From NCBI RefSeq assembly GCF_025628885.1, contig NZ_JAOTIF010000002.1:248001-312000 (forward strand): a stretch of DNA of 64,000 nt. Direction: 5' to 3'. Under the pieces are notes generated by a model. That model searched no databases, was not told the DNA's origin, and was given only the letters and a program-made list of their open reading frames with translations. The stretch is from Paraflavisolibacter caeni (GTDB taxonomy: Bacteria > Bacteroidota > Bacteroidia > Chitinophagales > Chitinophagaceae). The position numbers were made by a program, and so were the translations under genes. Below are positions 9,976-18,817 of the stretch, piece after piece (position 1 is the first letter of the stretch; every line of letters starts with the position of its first letter).

Positions 9976-10387
9976 AGTTTAAAAATTCATCATAATTTCT
10001 AATGTAATCTTCTTCATTATACTTGTGTGAAGCCAAAACCAAACAAATAGCTCCTGATGAAAAATTAATCTCTGAAGCCCATATTCCGGGTGGTATATAA
10101 AGTCCTATATAAGGACGATTTAATTGCACCAATCTTTTTGTTTTCCCATCATCCAATAACACCTCAAAAGCGCCACTCGCTGAAATCAAGAACTGATGAC
10201 ATGCCTTATGGGCATGTGCCCCACGAGACTCCCCTCCGGGGATATCATATAGATAAAATATCCTTTCTACTGCAAAAGGGATTTCTATATTATTATGTAC
10301 AGGAGTAATATTTCCAGCTCTGTTTTTGATTTTGGGTAACTCAATAATAGAGCAATCAAAGACAGTAATACTCTTACGATCTATCAT
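9929..10387 (-). CDS. fdtA: dTDP-4-keto-6-deoxyglucose 3,4-ketoisomerase, FdtA/QdtA type
   Basis: The cupin (WxcM-like) protein is best started at the ATG at 10387 ([10 protein letters not shown]), giving 152 aa; an upstream extension to 10459 lies inside the previous gene. The motif [11 protein letters not shown] keeps the two active-site histidines (HxH) of FdtA/QdtA. It should isomerise dTDP-4-keto-6-deoxyglucose to the 3-keto sugar. It is the second of two tandem paralogues and overlaps the first by 14 bases. Galacto (FdtA) or gluco (QdtA) stereochemistry cannot be decided here. Confidence 0.82.
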   Translation of the reverse strand: MIDRKSITVFDCSIIELPKIKNRAGNITPVHNNIEIPFAVERIFYLYDIPGGESRGAHAHKACHQFLISASGAFEVLLDDGKTKRLVQLNRPYIGLYIPPGIWASEINFSSGAICLVLASHKYNEEDYIRNYDEFLNYGKLQSSPVSGCTIF

Positions 10388-10790
10388 TGATTGTGTTTTT
10401 ATATTCATCAAACAGCCGCATATAATCGCTGTCATCATACATTGTAGATGCTGCAACAAAAGCTAAAGAATTGGTGGAAAAATTTTCCATATGCCTCCAA
10501 ATCATTGCAGGAATATATAGGCCACTGTAGGATCTATTAAGAGTGAACTTTTTTTCATCCATGCCGTCGTTCAATACTATATCAAAACTGCCGGACAAGG
10601 CCACAATTATTTCTTCCTGTTGTTTAAATGCATGACCTCCTCTTATTTCCCCTCCCGGCACATCATATATCCAATACACCCTATTTATTTCAAAAGGCAG
10701 ATGATTCCTACTTTCAAAAAAAGAAAGGTTACCACGTTCATCTAGTATTTTGGGTAATGAAATTAATTTTACTTTATTCAGAGAACTCAT
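10374..10790 (-). CDS. WxcM-like cupin, FdtA paralogue with altered active site
   Basis: This 138-aa cupin aligns along its whole length with the next gene: YWIYDVPGGEIRGGHAF here, [17 protein letters not shown] there, and RSYSGLYIPAMIW against [13 protein letters not shown]. The second histidine of the HAH motif is replaced by Phe (GGHAFKQQEE). It may act on another sugar, catalyse another isomerisation, or form a hetero-oligomer with its neighbour. It lies 9 bases downstream of the dehydrogenase gene. Confidence 0.72.
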   Translation of the reverse strand: MSSLNKVKLISLPKILDERGNLSFFESRNHLPFEINRVYWIYDVPGGEIRGGHAFKQQEEIIVALSGSFDIVLNDGMDEKKFTLNRSYSGLYIPAMIWRHMENFSTNSLAFVAASTMYDDSDYMRLFDEYKNTINDRS

Positions 10791-10799
10791 ATAATAATA

Positions 10800-12095
10800 T
10801 TACAATCTTCCGTCCGCAATACTCCGATCTAAAAACGACTTGGTATCAAATATCACAGTACCGTTGCCATTTTTAAGTTTCGAATAGTTAATGGACAGAA
10901 ATTCCTTATGTGATACAGCCAATACGATAGCATCATAATGCGTATTTATTTCATCAATTAATTTTATACCATATTCATGATGCACTTCTTCTTTGTCCGC
11001 ATGAGGATCATAAACATCTACAGTCACACCAAACTGCTCCAGTTCTCTGTGTATATCTATTACTCTTGAATTACGTATATCAGGGCAGTTTTCTTTGAAT
11101 GTTATCCCTAAAATAAGTGCTTTAGAAGCGTTTATTTTATGTCCCTTATTGATCAATAATTTTACCACTTTATTTGCCACAAACATTCCCATTGAATCGT
11201 TCACTCTTCTTCCTGAAAGAATTACTTGAGGGTGGTAGCCAACCGATTCCGCTTTATGTGCAAGGTAGTACGGATCAACGCCTATGCAGTGTCCGCCTAC
11301 TAAGCCTGGTTTATACTTCAAAAAATTCCATTTAGTACCTGCAGCTTCAATAACATCCGAAGTGTCAATACCAATGCGATCAAATATTAATGCCAACTCA
11401 TTCACAAATGAAATATTTATATCGCGTTGCGCATTTTCAATGGCTTTTGAAGCTTCTGCTACTTTGATATTTGCAGCTTTATGTGTACCTGCAGTAATAA
11501 TACTTTTGTATAAATCATCAACTATATCTGCAATTTCAGGAGTGGAACCTGAAGTGACTTTTTTGATTTTAGTCAAGGTATTTACTTTATCTCCAGGATT
11601 GATTCGCTCAGGTGAATAACCGCAATAAAAATCTTTATTGAATTGTAGTCCACTTACTTTTTCCAGTACAGGTACACATTCTTCTTCGGTACAACCCGGA
11701 TAAACTGTAGATTCGTAAATCACAATATCTTCTTGCTTCAATATGCTTCCAATCATCTCAGAAGCTTTACGTAAAGGTGTTAAATCGGGGGCTTTAAACT
11801 GATCAATCGGCGTGGGAACTGTTACTATAAAGACGTTGCATTGTCTTATATCTTCTATGTGAGATGAGAATTTTAATCCTGCACGGCCTGAATCGCAGAT
11901 AGAAAAATTCATTGCAACCTTCATCGCTTCTATGTCTGCTTCCATAGTACGGTCGCGACCTGACGATAGTTCTTCAACGCGATTTTTGTTTATATCAAAT
12001 CCAATGACGGGGTATTTTTTGCCGAATTCAATAGCAAGAGGAAGGCCTACGTAGCCGAGGCCGATGATTGCAATACGTTGTTGTTCTATTTTCAA
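10800..12095 (-). CDS. tviB: UDP-N-acetylhexosamine 6-dehydrogenase (WbpO/TviB type)
   Basis: This 431-aa UDP-sugar dehydrogenase has the NAD-binding Rossmann motif [12 protein letters not shown] at residues 10-21, SPERINPGD near 161, and catalytic Cys270 in [15 protein letters not shown]. WbpO/TviB relatives oxidise C6 of UDP-GalNAc or UDP-GlcNAc to the uronic acid; WbpA-type activity is the alternative. It supplies an acidic sugar to the repeat unit. It is the first sugar-synthesis gene after the export genes wza and wzz, from which a 152-base gap separates it. Confidence 0.85.
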   Translation of the reverse strand: MKIEQQRIAIIGLGYVGLPLAIEFGKKYPVIGFDINKNRVEELSSGRDRTMEADIEAMKVAMNFSICDSGRAGLKFSSHIEDIRQCNVFIVTVPTPIDQFKAPDLTPLRKASEMIGSILKQEDIVIYESTVYPGCTEEECVPVLEKVSGLQFNKDFYCGYSPERINPGDKVNTLTKIKKVTSGSTPEIADIVDDLYKSIITAGTHKAANIKVAEASKAIENAQRDINISFVNELALIFDRIGIDTSDVIEAAGTKWNFLKYKPGLVGGHCIGVDPYYLAHKAESVGYHPQVILSGRRVNDSMGMFVANKVVKLLINKGHKINASKALILGITFKENCPDIRNSRVIDIHRELEQFGVTVDVYDPHADKEEVHHEYGIKLIDEINTHYDAIVLAVSHKEFLSINYSKLKNGNGTVIFDTKSFLDRSIADGRL

Positions 12096-12123
12096 GTGGT
12101 AAAGATTTAATACTAAGGACTAA

Positions 12124-12258
12124 TTAATTAGCAGCAAACTGGTATTTTGATTTAACAGTTCCAATGGCAACAACCTTTACATTTCCCTTGGCCTCCTGTG
12201 CCATCAACGCATAACCTTGCAAAGGCAACTGCACTTTTACCTGCGCATCACTCTGTTG
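12124..12258 (-). pseudogene. Orphan reading frame between Wzz-like gene and dehydrogenase
   Basis: In the gap after the Wzz-like gene, one minus-strand frame stays open for about 44 codons and ends at TAA 12124-12126. It contains VQLPLQGYALMAQEAKGN and then VKVVAIGTVKSKYQF, which looks like real protein rather than chance. It has no own start or ribosome site and overlaps the last codons of the Wzz-like gene in another frame. It could be the 3' stump of a deleted gene or a frameshifted tail. I do not recognise the family. Confidence 0.35.
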
Positions 12259-13318
12259 TTTGAGCTGAGGCTATTATTTTTAGATAATATAAAATTGCTA
12301 AAAAGCTAATAACAATGAAGTTGGTAAAAAATAAGGATATAATAATGATCAAAAACAATCCTTTCTTATTGTCATCAAGTGTCAAATCTGGTTTGTCCAA
12401 CACTTGTATAATTGGTGTTTGTTGAGCTAGTATCATTTTAGAGGCTTCCAGATTTTTTGTAACCTCTGTATATAAAGTGGCGATAACTGTTTTATCGCGG
12501 GAGGCAATTTCAACCGGAACTCTTGCAGTTGTTATTCCAGGATTGGCATCTAAAGGTTGCACAGCGGCAGCTACATAAGATTTGTTGTTCAATAACGCGA
12601 GTAAAGAATCTGAACGTCGTTGCATACGATTGATGTTAACCAGGGCTGTCCCAGTTTTAATGTTCAGGTACATTTTACTGGCTTCATCAACTAGTCGTTC
12701 GGCCATGAGCCTAGCGAAGCAATCATTTTCTGCAGTAACCTGAACTTTAATGATGGTACCCTTTTTATTGAATCTATCTGCAGAGAGATTTTTTTTGATT
12801 ATTGTTTTGTATATAACATTGAGAACGCTATCTTGAACAGGGCTCATTGATAAATTGGCATTTTTAAAATTTATTGCAGCGAGTTGAGGATCCTTTTCCC
12901 ACTTCTTTTTCCTTCCTGTAAAATCAAGATAAAGGTCTGCTAAGGTTAAACTATCAGATCCATGATTTTCTATTTTGCTCAATAGGACCAGAGTTACTAC
13001 TTTTTTTGATTTAAGAATATCTAAGATATTATCTCCGGCAAATATGCTCCCGCCTCCACTTAAGCCTCCAATGTCAATTCCAAATTGAGATGCAAGTCCA
13101 CTAAGCCCCGCCATGCCGCTTTGCTTTTCTTCTAACACAAATGTGCACGCAGCTTCATACTTCGGCTTTTGTATATAAAAATATACGATTCCTAAACCGG
13201 CACCAACACAAGAGAAAAGTAAAACCAACCACCATTTGCTCAATAGATAATTGATAAAGGTTCTAACACCATTTAGAATATCAACAAGTGTATATTCTGC
13301 TACTTCAGTTGATTCCAT
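12248..13318 (-). CDS. Wzz-like chain-length determinant protein
   Basis: This 356-aa inner-membrane protein has a helix at about 30-52 (KWWLVLLFSCVGAGLGIVYF) and a second at about 318-345, flanking a periplasmic part with coiled-coil potential. The sequence YEAACTFVLEE after the first helix is the standard Wzz_N entry. No C-terminal tyrosine kinase domain is present. It should set chain length together with the polymerase and the Wza-like exporter. A 208-base gap without a gene (13319-13526) separates it from the exporter. Confidence 0.83.
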   Translation of the reverse strand: MESTEVAEYTLVDILNGVRTFINYLLSKWWLVLLFSCVGAGLGIVYFYIQKPKYEAACTFVLEEKQSGMAGLSGLASQFGIDIGGLSGGGSIFAGDNILDILKSKKVVTLVLLSKIENHGSDSLTLADLYLDFTGRKKKWEKDPQLAAINFKNANLSMSPVQDSVLNVIYKTIIKKNLSADRFNKKGTIIKVQVTAENDCFARLMAERLVDEASKMYLNIKTGTALVNINRMQRRSDSLLALLNNKSYVAAAVQPLDANPGITTARVPVEIASRDKTVIATLYTEVTKNLEASKMILAQQTPIIQVLDKPDLTLDDNKKGLFLIIIISLFFTNFIVISFLAILYYLKIIASAQTTE

Positions 13319-13526
13319 AATAAAAGCAGTTTTTCAAGAATGTTGCTTCTGAAAAAGCACGGCTTCGCCACCTCAGTCACACAAAGCTTTTTTGACAGAG
13401 CAAAGAAATTAGTTATGTTTTCTGATAAGCATATTGCTAACTAAGGCTAAATACTTATCAGTTTATTAAATGTGTACTCTAAATGCTTAACGAATCCAGT
13501 CTAACTTTTCACTATGAACTTAACTA

Positions 13527-15944
13527 CTACTTCACAATCAACGCAGCCGCTGTTATCAACGCTGTTATTGCCGATATAAATATCCCCGCCTTTGCTGCAT
13601 CTAGGCCAGTCTTCTTCGGCTTCTCAGGAACATAAATGCTCGACCCTGGATATATCTTCGGATAATTATTGATAACACCCAACGTCTTTCTAATCTTCGC
13701 CGAACTTCCATTCGCATAAATCACAAAAGCCCTGTTCCTTTTCGCCAACTGGGTCACACCCCCCGCATCTGATATATAATCATTCATCTTCTTGCCCTTC
13801 TCATACATAATATCCAAAGGCTTAAACACCTCTCCATTAACGCTTACTGTATTATTAATACGCGGAATGATCAATTCATCTCCTTCTTCTAGTGTGATGT
13901 CATCCGCACTTCCCGGATGCTTCAAAATGTAATTCAAGTCAATAGCGACATCTGAAGTAGTCTTATTAACTCCCTCAGCCTTTACTTTTGAAGTATCTTT
14001 CACTGCCGCCATGAACAGTCGCTTAACTTCTGCTGTATCCACAACACCTTTCTTTAAACGTATCAACTTCGCCCCATTCACATTAGCTGTATACAACAAT
14101 CCACCAGCACGGCTAATCAATGAACTCAACCGCTCCTCACGACTCTGAAGGGTATAAACAGCTGGCATCAAGACTTCACCGCTGATCTTTACACTGATTT
14201 GTTTCTGGTAATAGGGGTCCTCCTTGATGGTCACAATATCAAACGGCATTAATACCAGGTCTGTAGAAGTGCCCGAAAGATCTTTATTGCCATCCAGGCG
14301 GATGATTTCAACAATATTGCTGCCTGCTTTATTTACTTCTACATCTCTTTTCCGCCGGGAAATTTCAATGCCCATACCTGTGGCATTATCTGCAAAGCCT
14401 TCAGCTTTGAAGATGAGCGATTTTAAAGAGAGACCATCTTCATAACGGAATATTCCAGGTCTGCGTACCGCACCATTAATAGTTATCGTAGCTGTGTCTT
14501 TCAGATCAAAGATCGAAGCAATGTGTACACTATCTTCTTTTTGAAGCTGCAGGCCACTTTCATTGCCAGCTATGATCGGTTTTAAATCAACAGCTATATA
14601 TTCTTTGGAAAGATCCTGACGGGTGCGTACTACCAGTGCCCTGCCGGTAAAAACATCTTCCTTTAGACCTTGTGCTTTAAGAATAAGATTGCTCAGGGTC
14701 ATGCCATTTTCCAGTGCATAGGCTCCTGGTTTGAAAACAGCACCTTTGATTATTACTCTGTTCTGATAGCGGTTGATCACTGAATCAATAAAGAATTCAT
14801 CGCCATTCATTGGTTTGAAAGCATGAAGCGAGTCTCCTGCAACATCGATTACTTTACGTTCAAAGTCTGCGATCCTGTTACCTGTGATCCTGCCCCTGAA
14901 TGCTTTGCTTTTAAAACCGCCGGCATACTGCAAAGCCTCTTCAAGACTTTCATTTTTACGCAATTCAAATATGCCAGGTCGGTTTAGTTCTCCATTTAAA
15001 GTAACTAGCATATCAGCAAATGGAACCCTGATCACATCATTATCTTCCAGCCTCAGGTTGCTCCTTTGGTCGCCTTTTACCAGGAAATCATATAAGTCAG
15101 CTTTCTGGATTACTTTGTTATTTCTGATCAATTCAATATTTCTGAAGGAACCATTTTCTGCAGGGCCCCCACTTACATACAAAGCGTTAAAGAGCGTTGC
15201 TAAAGAGGGTAGGGTATAAGTACCAGGCCTGTTGATGGCACCGATCAAAATCACGCGGATACTGCGGATATTTCCTAGAGTCAACTGGAGTTTGGTCTGT
15301 CCGCTGTTCAGGGCAGGGTAGAATTTTACCAATCTGCTTTTAAACACTGCTGTAGCTGCTTCTACAGACAATCCATTGACGTTGATAACACCTGCATACT
15401 TTACGTTCACAGATCCATCTGGTGAAACCTTCAGGTTTTGTTGTGAAAGGTTCATACCATATATATTCAGGATCAATTCATCATCAGGTCCAATAATATA
15501 ATTCTTTGGAGTAGGCATGCGCAGGTCTGGCTCAAAAGTGAGGTTGGTATTGGAGAAAAGTTCCGAACCGAAGATCCTTGAACGCTTTTTGATACTTTCT
15601 AAAGACTCATATTGAATATCAGTTTTAGGAGCTGTTCTTTTACTGGCAAAATTGACTGATTCATCCTTAACTGACGCGCCAGGTATTTCTGAAGTGCCTA
15701 CAAATTGTTGTATCCTGACCTTCAATTCTTCCATTTCTGAAGAGGGAAATCCGCGTTTCAGCAACTCTGTTTCCAGTTCCTGCGGTGTCATTCCTGACGC
15801 TTTTGCCTGATTGATATATTGTTTTAACTGACTATCAGAAATTTGTGCCGCTTTGACCATGCTGAGGTCGGAAGGTAATTGTGCAGACACACTAATGCAG
15901 GAAATGCATAGAAGCAGGAAAAAGAAACCTCTAAAAAATCTCAT
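13527..15944 (-). CDS. SLBB-domain polysaccharide export protein (Wza-like)
   Basis: This 805-aa protein begins with a signal peptide (MRFFRGFFFLLLCISCISVSA). A polysaccharide-export domain lies near residues 145-225 (YIIGPDDELILNIYGM, SPDGSVNVKYAGVINVNG). Several SLBB repeats follow, each marked by a phrase like GAINRPGTY, GELNRPGIF, GAVFKPGAY, GAVRRPGIF and GEVLMPAVY. A C-terminal helix closes it. This long multi-SLBB form is usual in Bacteroidota. It would form the periplasmic/outer-membrane export channel and is the first gene of the operon, behind the promoter at 16063-16070. Confidence 0.88.
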   Translation of the reverse strand: MRFFRGFFFLLLCISCISVSAQLPSDLSMVKAAQISDSQLKQYINQAKASGMTPQELETELLKRGFPSSEMEELKVRIQQFVGTSEIPGASVKDESVNFASKRTAPKTDIQYESLESIKKRSRIFGSELFSNTNLTFEPDLRMPTPKNYIIGPDDELILNIYGMNLSQQNLKVSPDGSVNVKYAGVINVNGLSVEAATAVFKSRLVKFYPALNSGQTKLQLTLGNIRSIRVILIGAINRPGTYTLPSLATLFNALYVSGGPAENGSFRNIELIRNNKVIQKADLYDFLVKGDQRSNLRLEDNDVIRVPFADMLVTLNGELNRPGIFELRKNESLEEALQYAGGFKSKAFRGRITGNRIADFERKVIDVAGDSLHAFKPMNGDEFFIDSVINRYQNRVIIKGAVFKPGAYALENGMTLSNLILKAQGLKEDVFTGRALVVRTRQDLSKEYIAVDLKPIIAGNESGLQLQKEDSVHIASIFDLKDTATITINGAVRRPGIFRYEDGLSLKSLIFKAEGFADNATGMGIEISRRKRDVEVNKAGSNIVEIIRLDGNKDLSGTSTDLVLMPFDIVTIKEDPYYQKQISVKISGEVLMPAVYTLQSREERLSSLISRAGGLLYTANVNGAKLIRLKKGVVDTAEVKRLFMAAVKDTSKVKAEGVNKTTSDVAIDLNYILKHPGSADDITLEEGDELIIPRINNTVSVNGEVFKPLDIMYEKGKKMNDYISDAGGVTQLAKRNRAFVIYANGSSAKIRKTLGVINNYPKIYPGSSIYVPEKPKKTGLDAAKAGIFISAITALITAAALIVK

Positions 15945-16023
15945 AACGTTATTGAATTTGGTTCTTCATGTTCATGCAGGTCAACGGATAAAAGATTTTT
16001 CGCATAACCATGATCACTCTTTA

Positions 16024-16055
16024 CTTAAAGAAATATTGATGAGTATTTCTTTAAG
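16024..16055. promoter_or_regulatory. Perfect 12-bp hairpin in polysaccharide operon leader
   Basis: Arms CTTAAAGAAATA (16024-16035) and TATTTCTTTAAG (16044-16055) are perfectly complementary around an 8-base loop. The hairpin lies immediately downstream of the minus-strand promoter box at 16063-16070, so it would form at the very 5' end of the mRNA. It has no T-run of a terminator. It may protect the mRNA 5' end or be a protein-binding site. The rest of the 460-base gap 15945-16404 holds only this, the promoter box and the fabG terminator. Confidence 0.6.
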
Positions 16056-16062
16056 ATGGTTG

Positions 16063-16070
16063 CAAAGGTA
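16063..16070 (-). promoter_or_regulatory. Promoter -7 box of the polysaccharide operon
   Basis: The minus strand reads TACCTTTG, an exact match to the Bacteroidota TAnnTTTG box, with a TTTT -33-like element 17 bases further upstream. The predicted start near 16056 leaves a leader of about 110 bases before the Wza-like gene. Confidence 0.65.
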
Positions 16071-16353
16071 TAGGTTACTCTTAATATAAAAGTGCCCCGT
16101 TTGCGAAAAAAGATGCTGATAAGTGTAAATACTTGCCAGGTTTGTATACTGCTAAAAAAAATGTATTTCGTCTATTTATGCTAGTTATCAAATACTTATA
16201 TATGATCAGTAATTTGCTGGTAATGCTGTGTAGATGAATTATATAGTTCTTTTAACAGAATGATGAACATAAGTTTTGTCAATACCCTTAACCGTTAGTA
16301 AAACAATTATTTAAGGATAGTAAGTGTATTTGCTTATTGTGTTATACGAAAAA

Positions 16354-16381
16354 GACCTGGTAGGCGGGGTGCCTCCAGGTC
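16354..16381 (-). terminator. Intrinsic terminator downstream of fabG
   Basis: GACCTGG and CCAGGTC arms with an inner AGGC/GCCT stem form a strong hairpin. On the minus strand it is followed by TTTTT, so it terminates fabG transcripts. Confidence 0.75.
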
Positions 16382-16404
16382 TGATAATAAAAGAATTATA
16401 GAAA

Positions 16405-17160
16405 TTACATATACAGCCCGCCATCCGTACTGATCACCTGTCCGGTAACGTAAGCACTCATATTAGAGGCAAGGAAAAGAGTTACGTTGGCAATATCTTC
16501 TGCAGTACCGAATCTTCCCAAAGGAATACCCGCTTTGTATTTATCCGCTTGTTCTCCATCTTTTAAATAGGAGGTCATATCTGTTTCTACAAATCCGGGA
16601 GCAATCACATTGCAGCGAATGTTACGGCTGCCCAGTTCTTTCGCTACTGACTTGGAGAAACCAATGATGCCTGCTTTAGAGGCTGCATAGCTCGACTGAC
16701 CTGCATTTCCCATCAAACCAATAATAGAGCTCATATTAATAATACTGCCGCTCTTGGCTTTCATCATGGGCCTGATCACCTGTTTGGTCATGTTGAAGAT
16801 GCTTTTCAGGTTCACCTCCATTATTTCATCCCATTGTTCTGGACTCATTCGTAGCAACAGGTTGTCTTTTGAAATACCTGCATTGTTGACACAAACGTCT
16901 ACACCGCCAAATTCTTTGACTACGTCGTTAACAAGTGTTTCGCACTCATTAAAATTAGCAGCATTACTACGGTAAGCTTTTGCCTTTACGCCAAAGCCTT
17001 TTAATTTTTCTTCGAGGGCTGCAGCTCTTTCTGCACTGCCTTCACTTACATAAGTAAACGCCACATGAGCGCCTTGCTCGGCAAATTTCAAGGCAATGCC
17101 TTCTCCAATTCCGCGGGCTGCGCCGGTAATAATACAAACTTTATTTTCTAAAAGCTTCAT
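16405..17160 (-). CDS. fabG: 3-oxoacyl-[ACP] reductase
   Basis: This 251-aa short-chain dehydrogenase has GAARGIGEG (residues 13-21) for NADPH, NNAG at 92-95, and the catalytic set Asn117, Ser145, Tyr158 and Lys162 (SSYAASK). Length and the C-terminal VTGQVISTDGGLYM match FabG of fatty acid synthesis. It stands alone with its own TAnnTTTG box and terminator, not in a fab operon. A related SDR with another substrate cannot be excluded, but identity along the whole length favours FabG. Confidence 0.9.
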   Translation of the reverse strand: MKLLENKVCIITGAARGIGEGIALKFAEQGAHVAFTYVSEGSAERAAALEEKLKGFGVKAKAYRSNAANFNECETLVNDVVKEFGGVDVCVNNAGISKDNLLLRMSPEQWDEIMEVNLKSIFNMTKQVIRPMMKAKSGSIINMSSIIGLMGNAGQSSYAASKAGIIGFSKSVAKELGSRNIRCNVIAPGFVETDMTSYLKDGEQADKYKAGIPLGRFGTAEDIANVTLFLASNMSAYVTGQVISTDGGLYM

Positions 17161-17180
17161 GAAGTCGGTTTTTTGGAGGG

Positions 17181-17188
17181 CAAATGTA
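17181..17188 (-). promoter_or_regulatory. Promoter -7 box for fabG
   Basis: The minus strand reads TACATTTG, ending 20 bases before the fabG ATG. Confidence 0.5.
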
Positions 17189-17242
17189 ATCCTATTGAAT
17201 GAGTTTGCGAGCGCTCAATCATCTTCTCTCCTCACTCGTCAT

Positions 17243-18766
17243 TCACCTCACCTCCTCAGCCATCACAAACCTCTTGATCTCTTCCAGCGTCTGCCTTTCA
17301 TTGGACAAGCGGGGCACTTTATGCTGTCCTCCTAGCTTTCCCTTGCTGCTAAGCCAGTTATTAAAAATGCCTTTAGGCACTGCTTGCACCACTGGGAGGC
17401 GCAGGGCTATGTCTTTATGGCGTTTGGCTTCATAGTCGCTGTTGATGCTCTTTAAGGCAGAATCCAATTCATGAACAAACTGCTCCAGGCTTTCCGGCTC
17501 TTTTTCAAATTCGATCAGCCATTCATGGGCGCCATTACCATTTTCTGAAAAGAAAATTGGTGCAGCCGTATAATCATTAACGATGGCCCCGGTTTTCTGG
17601 CAGGCTGCTGAAATAGCCTGGTCTGAATTATCAACAATCAATTCTTCACCAAATGCATTAATGAAATGCTTGAGTCGCCCGGAAACTTTAATTCGGAATG
17701 GATTCAATGTAACAAATTGAATAGTGTCGCCTACCAGGTAGCGCCACAATCCGCCATTAGTTGTAATAACAAGTGCATAATTCTTCCCTGCTTCCACCTC
17801 ATTCAGTTGCAGGGTTTGGGGTGATTCTTTGCCCCATTCATCTATGGGTAAAAACTCGTAAAAGATTCCATGATCACACATCAGTAGCATCCCCTCTTTG
17901 CCCACATCATCCTGCCCGGCAAAAAAACCTTCAGAAGCATTGTACATTTCCTGGTAGTTAATGGGGGCACCAATCAGATTTTCAAACTGCTTCCGGTAGG
18001 GAATAAAACTTACGCCACCATGCAGGTACAATTCCAGGTTGGGCCATACTTCCTTGATCGTGGTCTTCCCTGTAATCTCAAGTATCCGCTTTAGGAGCAC
18101 GATCAGCCAGGTCGGAACGCCCGCCATGGAAGTTACGTTTTCCTGGATGGTAGATTGGGCTAGGGCTTCAATCTTGCTCTCCCATTCATCCATCAGGGCA
18201 ATAGAAAGATCTGGCGTGCGCAGCCAGTGGCCATAAAAAGGAGAGTTTTGCAGTATTATGGCGCTTAGGTCGCCATAATGAATTTCTTCGTGCAACTGGT
18301 TGATCTGGTGACTGCCGCCAATCACCAGCGATTTCCCAGTAAGCAAATCGCTCTCCGGGTGTGTTGCGTAATAGAACGCTAAAACGTCTTTTGCTGCCTT
18401 AAAATGATTATCCTGCAGGCTTTCCTGGCTAACAGGAATGAATTTGCTTTTATCTGAAGTAGTGCCGCTGCTTTTGGCAAACCACTCTACTGGCGTATTC
18501 CACAATACATTTTCTTCGCCCTTCATCATGCGTTCGATATAAGGCTTAAGATCATCATACTCGTGGATAGGCACAACTTTCTTAAAATCAGCCAGCGATT
18601 GTATTTCCGAAAACCTGTGGCGGCGGCCAAAATCAGTATATTGGCCGGCAGACAGTAAATCTTGCCATACAACAAGTTGGTTGGCAGCAGCATCGTTGAT
18701 CCATTGGTCTATAGACCACAGTCGCATCCGGGCAAAGCTAGATATGGCGGGACTTAATAATTTCAT
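17243..18766 (-). CDS. GH3-family acyl acid-amido synthetase
   Basis: This 507-aa member of the GH3 auxin-responsive promoter family (ANL-type adenylating fold) shows the ATP motif KSSGTTSDKSKFIPVS near residue 113, YNASEGFFAGQ near 277 and the hinge region HFINAFGEELIVDN near 378. Plant GH3 enzymes couple auxin or jasmonate to amino acids through an acyl-adenylate. The role of bacterial homologues is unsettled. It has no secretion signal, so it acts in the cytoplasm. It lies 51 bases downstream of lptB and may be cotranscribed with it. Confidence 0.85.
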   Translation of the reverse strand: MKLLSPAISSFARMRLWSIDQWINDAAANQLVVWQDLLSAGQYTDFGRRHRFSEIQSLADFKKVVPIHEYDDLKPYIERMMKGEENVLWNTPVEWFAKSSGTTSDKSKFIPVSQESLQDNHFKAAKDVLAFYYATHPESDLLTGKSLVIGGSHQINQLHEEIHYGDLSAIILQNSPFYGHWLRTPDLSIALMDEWESKIEALAQSTIQENVTSMAGVPTWLIVLLKRILEITGKTTIKEVWPNLELYLHGGVSFIPYRKQFENLIGAPINYQEMYNASEGFFAGQDDVGKEGMLLMCDHGIFYEFLPIDEWGKESPQTLQLNEVEAGKNYALVITTNGGLWRYLVGDTIQFVTLNPFRIKVSGRLKHFINAFGEELIVDNSDQAISAACQKTGAIVNDYTAAPIFFSENGNGAHEWLIEFEKEPESLEQFVHELDSALKSINSDYEAKRHKDIALRLPVVQAVPKGIFNNWLSSKGKLGGQHKVPRLSNERQTLEEIKRFVMAEEVR

Positions 18767-18817
18767 CTGTGATTGGCAAGATAAAGAGAACTGGGGAAAT
18801 AACCAGCCCTCAAAAAA

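Noticed and set aside
10388-10459. Upstream extension of the second FdtA-type gene
   Set aside because: The extra residues lie within the previous gene in another frame, and family proteins begin at the [10 protein letters not shown] position.
13421-13461. Repeated CTGATAAG/CTTATCAG motifs near 13421, 13450 and 16113 as a regulator site
   Set aside because: The motif is short, spacing is irregular and no promoter is nearby at 13421; too weak to call.
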